Positions 1 to 7,655 of a DNA stretch of 35,987 nucleotides are shown piece after piece. Both the position numbers and the translations under genes were made by a program. The number at the start of each line of letters is the position of its first letter. Within the stretch, counting starts at the first letter, position 1. The stretch covers positions 1-35,987 of the forward strand of contig JACRBA010000143.1 in assembly GCA_016213265.1 (NCBI GenBank), in the 5' to 3' direction. The notes below the pieces were generated by a model. It did no database searches and was not told the DNA's origin. It saw only the letters and a program-made list of their open reading frames with translations. The stretch is from Burkholderiales bacterium (lineage in GTDB: Bacteria; Pseudomonadota; Gammaproteobacteria; Burkholderiales; Burkholderiaceae_C).

Positions 1-966
1 ACCCGCGCCGCCAGGCCCGCCGGCCGCGCCGCCCGCCCCCGCGCCGCCGCTGGGGGACGACGGCGCGCCCGCATACCCGCTGCTGGCATACCCGCTGCGC
101 GACCAGCCGCTGCCGCCACCGGCCGCCATCGCGCCGCCGGCCCCGAAGCCGGTGCTCTGCCCGCCATGGGGCTCACCGCCACCGCCTCGCGCGCCCTCCA
201 GCCCCGCTTCACCATAGCGAGAGGCGGCGCCTGTGTGGGTGGAGGGCGGCTCGTTCGGCTCCAGGCGCCCCGGCGAGGTGGAGCGTGCTTCCGTGCGCCG
301 GATGGCGCCGCGCAGGTCGACCTCGGGCATCACGCCGTGGTCGACCAGCCACTTGTTCATGTCGCGCCAGACACCCTCGATGGGCGCGGCGCACGCCTTG
401 ACCAGCACCTCTTCCAAGCCGCGCCAGGCGGTCAGCGACAGACCGGCATCCGTCCACGCCTGCACCACCTGGTCGGCCAGCACCGGCGGGCGGAAGAGGT
501 CGTCATCGGCGAGCTCAGGCTCGCCCGTCAGGCTGAGCAGGCGCGCGCGCAGGTCGTTGAACTCCCACAGGCCCTTGTCGAGCAGGCCCTGCGCCAGGCG
601 CGAGACCAAGATCTTGCGCTGGATGGTGTCGTCGTCCACCAGCGCAAGATCGAGGCTCGCAGCACGCGTGAGCGCAAAGGCGCTGGACTCGCTGGCGGGC
701 GGCTCGGGGGCGGGCGTGGCGTCGAGCGTGGCCTGGCGGCGCACCCGCTCGGACAAGCGGCCGGGCCACCGGCTGCCATGCTGCATGAGCTCTTGCAGCA
801 TGTCGCGGCGCTGCTGCGCCACCTGCCGCTCGGCTGGCTTCTCGTTCAGCGACTGGGCTCCGGCGAGGGCGGCCGTCTGCCAGGCGGGAAATTCCCTCAG
901 CAGGCGTTCGGCGTAGAACACGCGGGCCTGCCGAAGCAGGCTGTTCGAAGCCGGAGGCGGGGGCAT
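1..966 (-). CDS. DUF1631 family protein, C-terminal part beyond the window
   Basis: The frame is open without a stop from the ATG at 966 down to base 1, giving 322 codons of an incomplete gene. The product begins MPPPPASNSLLRQARVFYAE and continues with acidic and hydrophobic helical stretches (LVDDDTIQRKILVSRLAQ, GLWEFNDLRARL, EEVLVKACAAPIEGVW) that resemble the N-terminal half of DUF1631 proteins, large predicted-cytoplasmic proteins found mainly in Burkholderiales. From about residue 240 the chain becomes a Gly/Ala/Ser/Pro-rich linker, including a 13-bp direct repeat (71-83 and 86-98) that encodes SGYA twice. The function of the family is unknown to me. The gene starts 40 bases after the secF stop on the same strand, with no good Shine-Dalgarno, so it may be co-transcribed with secF. 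The family call rests on recollection of its sequence style and context. Confidence 0.75.
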   Translation of the reverse strand, partial: MPPPPASNSLLRQARVFYAERLLREFPAWQTAALAGAQSLNEKPAERQVAQQRRDMLQELMQHGSRWPGRLSERVRRQATLDATPAPEPPASESSAFALTRAASLDLALVDDDTIQRKILVSRLAQGLLDKGLWEFNDLRARLLSLTGEPELADDDLFRPPVLADQVVQAWTDAGLSLTAWRGLEEVLVKACAAPIEGVWRDMNKWLVDHGVMPEVDLRGAIRRTEARSTSPGRLEPNEPPSTHTGAASRYGEAGLEGARGGGGEPHGGQSTGFGAGGAMAAGGGSGWSRSGYASSGYAGAPSSPSGGAGAGGAAGGPGGAG

Positions 967-1006
967 GGGGGGCAGGGTATGCGTCGGTGCGGGGCTGCCG
1001 ACGACT

Positions 1007-2059
1007 CTACACCACGGCCCCAGCGTTCGGGTCGGACGGATCGCCTGTATTGGCCCCGTCCTTGGGCGAGCCCTTCACGAGGTCCTCGCGCTTGACGCCC
1101 AGCCACATGGCGATGGCCGCCGCCACGAACACCGACGAGTAGATGCCGAACAGGATGCCGATCGTGAGCGCCACGGCGAAGTAGTGCAGCGTGGGGCCGC
1201 CGAACAGCAGCATGGCCAGCACCATCATCTGGGTGGAGCCGTGCGTGATGATCGTGCGGCTCATCGTGGACGTGATCGCGTGATCGATCACCTCCGGCGT
1301 GGTCATCTTGCGGTACTTGCGGAACGCCTCGCGGATCCGGTCGAACACCACCACCGACTCGTTCACCGAGTAGCCCAGCACCGCCAGCACCGCCGCCAGC
1401 ACCGACAGCGAGAACTCCCACTGGAAGAAGGCGAAGAAACCCAGGATGATGATGACGTCGTGCAGGTTGGCGATGATGGCCGCGACCGAGAACTTCCACT
1501 CGAAGCGCATCGCCAGGTAGATCATGATGCCGACGACGACGAAGGCCAGCGCCTTCAGCCCGTCCTCGGCCAGCTCGGCGCCCACCGACGGGCCGACGAA
1601 CTCCGTGCGCGAGAGCTTCACCGGCTCGGCGCCCGCCGCCTCGCACGCCGTGCGGCTGATCTGCTCGCCCTGCGGCGTGGTGTACTGGCGCGGCGACAGC
1701 GTGCCTTGCTCGGCCTGGCACAGCGCGGCGAACACCTGCTCCGACACCTTGGACTGCGCGCCCTGCGCGTCACCCTTGCGCACGGGCAGGCGGATCATCA
1801 CGTCGTGCGAGGTGCCGAAGTTCTGCACCTGCACCTCGCCGAAATCCATGCCCTCCACCACGCGGCGCACCTTGGCCAGGTCGGCCGACTGCGCGTACTC
1901 CACCTCGAGCACCGTGCCGCCGGTGAACTCGATCGAGAAGTGCAGGCCGCGGGTGATGAGGAAGACCACCGCGGCCGCGAAGGTGACGGCCGAGATGATG
2001 TTGATCACCAGCGCATGCCGCATGACCGGGATGTCGCGGCGGATACGGAAGAATTCCAT
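1007..2059 (-). CDS. secF: Protein translocase subunit SecF
   Basis: SecF pairs with SecD in the inner membrane and uses the proton-motive force to help complete protein export through SecYEG. The 350-residue product has the expected plan. A first membrane helix lies near residues 15-37, followed by a periplasmic beta-rich domain with the FTGGTVLEVEY motif. Five further helices follow, including GIMIYLAMRFEWKFSVAAI and the conserved VNESVVVFDRIRE segment that marks the SecD/SecF RND-like core. It is slightly longer than many SecF proteins because of a Gln/Thr/Cys-containing insert near residues 108-141 in the periplasmic domain. The ATG at 2059 is preceded by GAGGA at six bases' distance, so the start is well supported. 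It lies 21 bases after secD in one operon. Confidence 0.97.
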   Translation of the reverse strand: MEFFRIRRDIPVMRHALVINIISAVTFAAAVVFLITRGLHFSIEFTGGTVLEVEYAQSADLAKVRRVVEGMDFGEVQVQNFGTSHDVMIRLPVRKGDAQGAQSKVSEQVFAALCQAEQGTLSPRQYTTPQGEQISRTACEAAGAEPVKLSRTEFVGPSVGAELAEDGLKALAFVVVGIMIYLAMRFEWKFSVAAIIANLHDVIIILGFFAFFQWEFSLSVLAAVLAVLGYSVNESVVVFDRIREAFRKYRKMTTPEVIDHAITSTMSRTIITHGSTQMMVLAMLLFGGPTLHYFAVALTIGILFGIYSSVFVAAAIAMWLGVKREDLVKGSPKDGANTGDPSDPNAGAVV

Positions 2060-2080
2060 GGTGAGTCCTCGAGCGCGGGG

Positions 2081-3976
2081 TCAGGCCTTGTCGGCCACGT
2101 CGGTGGTGGCGGGCGCCGCGCCATCGGGGCGCCACACCTGGCCGATGGACACCGACTTCAGCTTCTTCTTGCGGCCGTACCACAGGTTCACCAGCCCGCG
2201 CGAGAACACCACCGCCGAGAACATCGAGGTGAGGATGCCCAGGCAGTGCACCACCGCGAAGCCGCGGATCGGCCCCGAGCCGAAGGCCAGCAGCGCCAGG
2301 CCCGCGATCAGGGTGGTGATGTTCGAGTCGAGGATGGTGGCCCAGGCGCGTTCGTAGCCGGTGTGGATGGCCGCCTGCGGCGAGGCGCCGGCGCGCAGCT
2401 CCTCACGCACGCGCTCGTTGATCAGCACGTTGGCGTCGATGGCCATGCCCAGCGTGAGCGCGATGGCCGCGATGCCCGGCAGCGTGAGCGTGGCCTGCAT
2501 CATCGACAGCACGGCCACCAGCATCAGCAGGTTGAAGGCCAGCGCCAGCGTGGAGAACACGCCGAACAGCAGGTAGTACACGCACATGAACACGGCGATC
2601 GCCGCGAAGCCGTAGGTGACGCTGGCGAAGCCCTTGGCGATGTTGTCGGCGCCCAGGCTCGGGCCGATGGTGCGCTCTTCGATGATCTCCATCGGCGCGG
2701 CCAGCGAGCCGGCGCGCAGCAGCAGCGCCACGTCGTTGGCTTCCTGCGTGGTCATGCTGCCCGAGATCTGCACGCGGCCGCCGCCGATCTCGCTGCGGAT
2801 CACCGGCGCGGTGACGACCTCGCCCTTGCCCTTCTCGAACAGCAGGATGGCCATGCGCTTGCCGATGCTCTCGCGCGTCACGTCGCGGAAGATGCGCGCG
2901 CCCTTGGCATCGAGCGTCAGGTGCACGGCCGGCTGCTGCTGGTCGTCGAAGCCCGCCTGCGCGTCGGTGAGGTTTTCACCCGTGAGCACCACCTGGCGCT
3001 TCACGATGATGGGGCCGCCGCCCCGCTCCACATAACGCTCGGTGCCGAAGGGCACCGGCGCGCCGCCGGCGGCCGCCGCTGCCGCCTCGGGCGAATCGTC
3101 CACCATGCGCACTTCCAGCGTGGCGGTGCGGCCGATGATGTCCTTGGCGCGGGCCGTGTCCTGCACGCCCGGCAGTTGCACCACCACGCGGTCCAGGCCC
3201 TGCTGCTGGATCACCGGCTCGGCGGTGCCCAGCTCGTTCACGCGGTTGTGCAGCGTGGTGATGTTCTGCTTGAGCGCTGCCTCATGCACCTTGCGCATCG
3301 ACTCGGGCTTGAGCGTGCCGGTGATCAGCAGCTCGCCGCCCGCGGCCGCACCCTCCACCCAGGTGGCGTCGGGCTGGGTATCCAGCAGCACGGGCAACGC
3401 CGCCGCGCGCGTGGCCGCATCGCGGAAGCGCACCTCCACCGTGTTGCCCTCACGCGTGATGCCGGCGTGGCGGATGTTCTTGTCGCGCAGCGTGGTGCGC
3501 GCATCGCTCGCCATGGACTCGGCCTTCTTCGTGAGCGCGGCCTTCATGTCCACCTGCATCAGGAAGTGCACGCCACCGCGCAGATCCAGGCCCAGGTACA
3601 TGGGCAGCGCGTGCAGCGAAGTCAACCACTGCGGCGAGCGCGACACCAGATTCAGCGCCACGATGTACGAGGCGTCGGACGGGTCCTTGTTGAGCGCCTG
3701 GTCGAGCGCCGTCTTGGCCTTGATCTGCGTGTCGGTGTCGGGCAGGCGCGCCTTCACCGAGGTGCCTTCGAGCTGCACGAAATCGGCCGTCACCCCCGCA
3801 TCGCGCAGGGCCTGCTCCACGCGCGGCACCAGGGCCGCATCCACCTTGAGCGTGGCCTTGGCGCTGGACACCTGCACCGCGGGCGCCTCGCCAAAGAAAT
3901 TGGGCAGGGTATAGATGAGGCCCACCACCAGCGCAAAGGCCAGCAGCAGGTACTTCCACAGGGGGTATCGGTTCAT
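2081..3976 (-). CDS. secD: Protein translocase subunit SecD
   Basis: SecD is the large partner of SecF in the auxiliary Sec translocon complex. The 631-residue product begins with one membrane helix (residues 8-26). A long periplasmic region follows, containing GLDLRGGVHFLMQVDM, the hallmark of the P1 base, and a head domain with LTGENLTDAQ and the VHLTLDAKGARIF strand. Five C-terminal helices include GFASVTYGFAAIAVFM and the GMAIDANVLINERVREE motif, whose Asp and Arg are the conserved proton-path region of the family. Length fits the usual 610-640 residues. The ATG at 3976 has AAGG upstream. The gene lies between yajC (122 bases upstream, with GC-rich palindromes in the gap) and secF. Confidence 0.98.
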   Translation of the reverse strand: MNRYPLWKYLLLAFALVVGLIYTLPNFFGEAPAVQVSSAKATLKVDAALVPRVEQALRDAGVTADFVQLEGTSVKARLPDTDTQIKAKTALDQALNKDPSDASYIVALNLVSRSPQWLTSLHALPMYLGLDLRGGVHFLMQVDMKAALTKKAESMASDARTTLRDKNIRHAGITREGNTVEVRFRDAATRAAALPVLLDTQPDATWVEGAAAGGELLITGTLKPESMRKVHEAALKQNITTLHNRVNELGTAEPVIQQQGLDRVVVQLPGVQDTARAKDIIGRTATLEVRMVDDSPEAAAAAAGGAPVPFGTERYVERGGGPIIVKRQVVLTGENLTDAQAGFDDQQQPAVHLTLDAKGARIFRDVTRESIGKRMAILLFEKGKGEVVTAPVIRSEIGGGRVQISGSMTTQEANDVALLLRAGSLAAPMEIIEERTIGPSLGADNIAKGFASVTYGFAAIAVFMCVYYLLFGVFSTLALAFNLLMLVAVLSMMQATLTLPGIAAIALTLGMAIDANVLINERVREELRAGASPQAAIHTGYERAWATILDSNITTLIAGLALLAFGSGPIRGFAVVHCLGILTSMFSAVVFSRGLVNLWYGRKKKLKSVSIGQVWRPDGAAPATTDVADKA

Positions 3977-4058
3977 GTCGTGGCCTTCATGCCGGTCGAC
4001 GGGCGCCGCGCGGGTGGCGGCGCATCAGGCGCAAGGGGCCGAAGGGCGGCACACGCAG

Positions 4059-4098
4059 GGCGCCCCAGGGGCGCCGGCCGCCGCGGCCCGCGGGCCGC
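4059..4098 (-). repeat. GC-rich palindromes between yajC and secD
   Basis: Directly after the yajC stop there is a perfect 16-bp palindrome, GCGGCCCGCGGGCCGC (4083-4098). Nearby is a 7-bp hairpin, GGCGCCC-CAG-GGGCGCC (4059-4075). Neither is followed by a T-run, so they are not canonical intrinsic terminators. They could partly attenuate transcription or protect the upstream mRNA end, but in DNA this GC-rich palindromes also arise by chance. Confidence 0.35.
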
Positions 4099-4422
4099 TT
4101 ACTTGTAGGTGCCCTTGGGCAGCACCTGCACCACCGAGGCGCGCTGCACCTGGATCTCCACGTCCTTGGCCACTTCCACGTGCAGCAGGCTCTCGTTGAT
4201 CTTGGCCACGCGGCCGATGATGCCGCCGCCGATCACCACCTCGTCACCCTTGGCGAGCGCCTCGATCATGGCGCGGTGCTCCTTCTGCCGCTTCATCTGG
4301 GGCCGGATCATGATGAAGTACAGCACCACGAACATCAGCACCAGCGGCAGGAACTGCATCAGGCTGGCGGCACCGCCCGCGGCGGGCGCGGCGCTCTGGG
4401 CGTAGGCATTGGAGATGAACAC
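4099..4422 (-). CDS. yajC: Sec translocon accessory protein YajC
   Basis: YajC is a small inner-membrane partner of the SecDF complex. The 107-residue product has an N-terminal FISNAYAQSAAPAAGG stretch, one hydrophobic helix (LMQFLPLVLMFVVLYFIMI, about residues 20-38), the family signature RPQMKRQKEH just after it, and a small beta domain with GDEVVIGGGIIGRVAKI. The frame is open further upstream to 4584, but the GTG at 4422 is the sensible start: it has AAAAGGA seven bases upstream and yields the short N-terminus typical of the family. It heads the yajC-secD-secF operon. In many proteobacteria tgt and queA lie just upstream of yajC; here that position is taken by the divergent hipBA pair. 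Confidence 0.95.
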   Translation of the reverse strand: MFISNAYAQSAAPAAGGAASLMQFLPLVLMFVVLYFIMIRPQMKRQKEHRAMIEALAKGDEVVIGGGIIGRVAKINESLLHVEVAKDVEIQVQRASVVQVLPKGTYK

Positions 4423-4480
4423 GTCGAATTCCTTTTGGGGGTGAAACGCCCTCGCCAACGGTGGGGCGAAGCGGCGCGGC

Positions 4481-4486
4481 ATTGTA
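4481..4486 (-). promoter_or_regulatory. Possible -10 element for yajC-secDF
   Basis: On the minus strand TACAAT is found at 4486-4481, about 60 bases before the yajC start. No convincing -35 hexamer is seen at 16-18 bases upstream, so this is only a candidate within the 228-base gap between the divergent yajC and hipB genes. Confidence 0.25.
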
Positions 4487-4590
4487 GTGGGGCAGGCATG
4501 CCCGCACGCCCGGCGCCAGATGGGGGCGAGGGCCCAGGTCTTGCGGCCGCAGCACAGAGTTTGAGCGGTGGGGCAGCTCCACATATCAAA

Positions 4591-4619
4591 GGCTGTAGCG
4601 CACGGAAACAGTCTATGAT
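4591..4619 (+). promoter_or_regulatory. Putative hipBA promoter
   Basis: TATGAT (4614-4619) is one mismatch from the sigma-70 -10 consensus and lies 32 bases before the hipB ATG. The region 17 bases upstream (GGCTGT) is a poor -35 match, as is usual for a promoter held by an autorepressor. The -10 hexamer sits inside the first ACAG-N8-CTGT palindrome, so binding there would block RNA polymerase. Confidence 0.45.
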
Positions 4620-4650
4620 CTGTCTACCTTGCCCACAGACTCTAGACTGT
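4608..4650 (+). promoter_or_regulatory. Two ACAG-N8-CTGT palindromic operators
   Basis: Two 16-bp sites with the same plan are visible: ACAGTCTATGATCTGT (4608-4623) and ACAGACTCTAGACTGT (4635-4650). Their starts are 27 bp apart. The outer half-sites also form a perfect inverted repeat, ACAGTCTA / TAGACTGT. Escherichia coli HipB binds several TATCC-N8-GGATA palindromes over its own promoter; the shared N8 spacing suggests the same mode of autoregulation with a different half-site. The second site touches the hipB ATG, leaving no room for a Shine-Dalgarno there. Confidence 0.6.
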
Positions 4651-4932
4651 ATGAGCGACTACCACCTGCGCACAGCCGAGCAGCTGTCCGTCTTGCTCCA
4701 GGCCTTCCGGAAGGAATCGGGGTTGACCCAGAGCGAAGTGGCCCTTCGCCTGGGGGTCACCCAGCAGACGTACTCGACCCTCGAACGCAATGCGGAGAGC
4801 GTCGGCGTGGGCCGGCTGCTGAAGCTGCTGGGCATCCTCGGCGTGGAACTCGTCCTGAGCAAGCCGGCCAGCGAAGCCGACTCGCCCACCACGACTCGAC
4901 AGCCGAATCAGGGCGACACGCCAGCATGGTGA
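4651..4932 (+). CDS. hipB: HipB-type antitoxin, Xre-family repressor
   Basis: This 93-residue DNA-binding protein should neutralise the downstream HipA kinase and repress the operon. A Cro/C1-type helix-turn-helix spans about residues 24-47 (LTQSEVALRLGVTQQTYSTL), followed by a helix and a short strand (LGVELVLS) used for dimerisation. The last residue is tryptophan (PAW, W93); E. coli HipB also ends in a Trp that docks into HipA, so the tail may have the same role. The ATG at 4651 was chosen because it gives the family's usual length and directly follows the operator. The frame is open further upstream but that part is non-coding in character. No Shine-Dalgarno is visible before the ATG. The stop overlaps the hipA start (ATGGTGA). 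Confidence 0.85.
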   Translation: MSDYHLRTAEQLSVLLQAFRKESGLTQSEVALRLGVTQQTYSTLERNAESVGVGRLLKLLGILGVELVLSKPASEADSPTTTRQPNQGDTPAW

Positions 4933-6287
4933 CCCGCATCGAACGCCGCTCGCCGCCCCGAACGCTCGGGCTGTGGATGAACGGGGCCTACGTCGGCACC
5001 TGGAGCATGGGGCCGAACGCGCCCGACACCCTGCAATACGCCCTGGATTGGACCCGCTCCGAACAAGGCCGTCCGTTGTCGCTGTCGCTGCCCTTCATGC
5101 CGGGCAACCTGCCCCACCGCGGCCCCCATGTGAGGGCCTGGTTCGAGAACCTGCTGCCCGACAGCAAGGACATCCGCGAGCGCATGGCGCGCCGCTACCG
5201 CACCGGCTCCACCGCCGCCTTCGACCTGCTGGCAGAAGCCGGCCGAGACTGCGCCGGCGCGCTGCAGATACTGCCGATGGGCACGGTCTCGGCTGGCGTG
5301 GCGCCGCTGGAGGCGGATCCTCTCACCGATGCCCAGGTGGCCGCCCTGCTGCGCGCCACCACCACGCCCCAGGTCATGGGCCTCGCAAGCGAGGGCGCCG
5401 ACCTGCGCATCTCGATCGCCGGCGCACAGGAGAAGACGGCGTTGCTCCAGATGGACGGCCGGTGGTACCTGCCACGAGGTGCCACGCCCACCACACATAT
5501 CCTGAAGCTGCCGCTCGGCCTGATCGGCGGCATGAAGCTCGACATGCGCCACTCGGTCGAGAACGAGTGGCTGTGCGCCCGGATCCTGGCGGCCTACGGG
5601 CTGCCCGTGGCCGCCTGCGAGCCGCTGTGCTTCGAGGACGTGAAGGTGCTGGCCGTCGAACGTTTCGACCGCGCCTGGTGGACTGCGCCGCAAGGTGACC
5701 GGCGCCTGTTGCGCCTGCCCCAGGAGGACATGTGCCAGGCCAAAGGCCTGCCGCCAACCGCCAAATACGAGGCCGACGGCGGGCCCGGCATCGACGCCAT
5801 CTTTCAGGTGCTGGACGGTTCGATGGCGCGCGAGCAGGACCGCAGGGTCTTCTTCCAGGCCCAGGTGCTGTTCTGGATGCTGTGCGCCACCGATGGCCAC
5901 GCGAAGAACTTCAGCCTTCTCATCCGGCCGGGCGGGCGCTACCAGCTCTCGCCGCTGTATGACGTGCTGTCGGCCTACCCACTGCTCGGCGAGGGGCCGT
6001 CAAAGATCTCGCCACACAAGGCCAGGCTGGCGATGGCCGTGCGCACCAAGAACGCCCATTGGAAGATGAAGGACATCCTTCGCCGGCATTGGCTGGAGCT
6101 TGGCACAAGCTACGGCGTGGTCACGGCCGATGGGCAGCCAGCACAGGCTGTTCTTGACGATCTGGTAGCGCGAACCCCTGGGGTCGTGGACCACGTCCGC
6201 GGGCAATTGCCGCCAGACTTCCCTGCCGAGGTAGCCGACAGCGTTCTCGCCGGCCTCCAAAGCGCAGCAGCGCGACTGGCCGCATAG
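4926..6287 (+). CDS. hipA: HipA-type serine/threonine kinase toxin
   Basis: The 453-residue product closely follows E. coli HipA, which phosphorylates glutamyl-tRNA synthetase and triggers growth arrest and persistence. Visible motifs in order: the N-terminal beta subdomain (LGLWMNGAYVGTW), SIAGAQEKTALL at 163-174, which matches the ejectable nucleotide loop whose preceding Ser is autophosphorylated in E. coli (here S163), TPTTHILKLP, LAVERFDR, RLPQEDMCQ, KYEADGGPGI, the catalytic TDGHAKNFS (D323, N328), and SPLYDVLSAYP with the metal-binding D346. All key residues are present and the length is normal, so the kinase looks intact. The ATG at 4926 overlaps hipB by seven bases, implying translational coupling. 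The true substrate cannot be told from sequence. Confidence 0.93.
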   Translation: MVTRIERRSPPRTLGLWMNGAYVGTWSMGPNAPDTLQYALDWTRSEQGRPLSLSLPFMPGNLPHRGPHVRAWFENLLPDSKDIRERMARRYRTGSTAAFDLLAEAGRDCAGALQILPMGTVSAGVAPLEADPLTDAQVAALLRATTTPQVMGLASEGADLRISIAGAQEKTALLQMDGRWYLPRGATPTTHILKLPLGLIGGMKLDMRHSVENEWLCARILAAYGLPVAACEPLCFEDVKVLAVERFDRAWWTAPQGDRRLLRLPQEDMCQAKGLPPTAKYEADGGPGIDAIFQVLDGSMAREQDRRVFFQAQVLFWMLCATDGHAKNFSLLIRPGGRYQLSPLYDVLSAYPLLGEGPSKISPHKARLAMAVRTKNAHWKMKDILRRHWLELGTSYGVVTADGQPAQAVLDDLVARTPGVVDHVRGQLPPDFPAEVADSVLAGLQSAAARLAA

Positions 6288-6351
6288 CGCGGCATCCGCC
6301 ACGCAGCCCATGGGCCACCGATGGGCGGTGGACCACGAGGCCCAGAAACGC

Positions 6352-6376
6352 CGAAGCCCGCTTGCGGCGGGCTTCG
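6352..6376. terminator. Hairpin terminator between hipA and tRNA-fMet
   Basis: A 10-bp perfect stem, CGAAGCCCGC / GCGGGCTTCG, with a five-base loop lies between the convergent hipA and tRNA genes. On the minus strand it is followed by GGCGTTTCT, a weak T-run. It most likely ends the tRNA transcript and may serve both directions. Confidence 0.65.
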
Positions 6377-6402
6377 TATGTGCTTGTCAGCACCTCAATT
6401 TC

Positions 6403-6480
<78 letters not shown>

Positions 6481-6493
6481 ACTGAAGGATGAG

Positions 6494-6523
6494 ACTATAG
6501 CATAGCTTTTGAGCGGACGGCAA
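6494..6523 (-). promoter_or_regulatory. tRNA-fMet promoter
   Basis: On the minus strand TTGCCG (6523-6518), an 18-base spacer and TATAGT (6499-6494) form a good sigma-70 promoter. The -10 ends 13 bases before the tRNA 5' end. This shows that the tRNA is transcribed independently of the T6SS genes upstream. Confidence 0.7.
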
Positions 6524-6587
6524 TTCCCCCCCCGGACCAGGCCTTCTGGCGGTTCAGCGGCGGCGATCCGCGCTGCCCTGCGGGCGG

Positions 6588-7655
6588 TCACCTCATCACC
6601 CACGCGCTGGCTGCCAGCAAGCCGAAGAGCGTGCCCCACAAGACGGTCGACAGCACGCCGCAGATGAACCAGCGGCGACGCATGTGCGGCAGGGTGCCCG
6701 CCTGGGCCTGCAGCTCAATGGGCGAGTACGGAATGATCCGGTAGTCGCTGGCAAGAGGGGGGGCATCCTCTTCGGCCAGCTCCGGGGGCAGTGGGCGCCT
6801 CGGTGCGGTGCGTTCGATCCAGTTGCGCGCCCGCTCGGCCCAGTAAAACACGATGCCGTACCACCACACCATGTACATCGACGTCACGCGCCTCACCACC
6901 CGGTGCTCGTCGTCCACCTGGTTATGCAGCACCTCGCGGTCGGCTCTGGCCATCCACGCAGCAGCCGTCAGCGGCGGCACCAGCCGCACGGGCGGCAGCG
7001 CATGCGCCGGCCCATCCATGTAGCGACGGATGAACTCCCACAGCTGGCCACACGACTGCGGCAGGCTTTGCGCCGGCGCCGGCACGATCGAGCACTCGAT
7101 CTCGCGCGTTCCCGCCTTCAGCTGGCACAGCGTGAGCACGTAGGTCGTGGCAGAGCCGGATGTGGTCACCATCCGGTGCACAAAGGTCGCCGGCACCACA
7201 TCGTCATAGTCCACGCTGATCCAGCCCTTGCCGTTGGCCGGCCAAGCGTAGATGCGGCGCAGGCGCCGGCTGATGATCACGGGAGGTGGGATCGGCGCGC
7301 GGGCACAGTAGAAGACCGCTGCGCAGGGGATCGCCGTGAAGGCCAGCAGCATAGCAATGAATGCCAAGTCGAAGGCGCTGTCGAGCTTCACAGAAGGGAT
7401 GAATCTGATGGTCGCAATGAGTTGCACCAACGTGAACGGGAGGAAGAATGCAAGCAGAAACCCACGGATCCCCAACCGCTCGGTGTTGGCGAACACCAAC
7501 CGGTCCTCATCCAGCCTGTCGATCACATCCTGTGCGTCCGATCCGTGCGCTGCAACCTCGTGACCCGGTCGCGGCAGCAGCATCCCCCAGAGCCCACTCT
7601 CTTCCGGCAGCTCCCGGTAGCCGAAGAGTTGCCCTCGCACATGCCGGGAGCTCAC
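6588..7655 (-). CDS. DUF6708-like membrane protein, predicted VasX-type immunity protein
   Basis: The 355-residue product has four probable membrane helices, near residues 62-84, 95-118, 258-273 and 329-352. A soluble domain of about 140 residues lies between the second and third (with PPPVIISRRLRRIYAW and ISVDYDDVVPATF). The layout fits DUF6708 proteins, which I recall as frequent partners of T6SS effectors. The GTG start overlaps the stop of the VasX-type effector gene (GTGA), so the two are translationally coupled. In Vibrio cholerae the gene after vasX, tsiV2, encodes an inner-membrane immunity protein against the pore former; position and topology suggest the same role here. That role is inferred. 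It is the last gene of the minus T6SS block and ends 64 bases before the tRNA promoter. Confidence 0.75.
   Translation of the reverse strand: MSSRHVRGQLFGYRELPEESGLWGMLLPRPGHEVAAHGSDAQDVIDRLDEDRLVFANTERLGIRGFLLAFFLPFTLVQLIATIRFIPSVKLDSAFDLAFIAMLLAFTAIPCAAVFYCARAPIPPPVIISRRLRRIYAWPANGKGWISVDYDDVVPATFVHRMVTTSGSATTYVLTLCQLKAGTREIECSIVPAPAQSLPQSCGQLWEFIRRYMDGPAHALPPVRLVPPLTAAAWMARADREVLHNQVDDEHRVVRRVTSMYMVWWYGIVFYWAERARNWIERTAPRRPLPPELAEEDAPPLASDYRIIPYSPIELQAQAGTLPHMRRRWFICGVLSTVLWGTLFGLLAASAWVMR

Noticed and set aside
71-98. Tandem 15-bp period repeat at the left edge
   Set aside because: Only two copies, inside the Gly-rich coding linker of the DUF1631 gene; codon-level repetition, not a separate element.
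965-4108. Very long open frame on the plus strand opposite secF and secD
   Set aside because: Its product is rich in His, Arg, Gly and Ala without any domain, as expected of an antisense frame in high-GC coding DNA. SecF and SecD on the other strand are certain.
4180-4650. N-terminal extension of the hipB frame
   Set aside because: It would overlap yajC on the other strand and cover the hipBA promoter and operators; the 93-residue form fits HipB.
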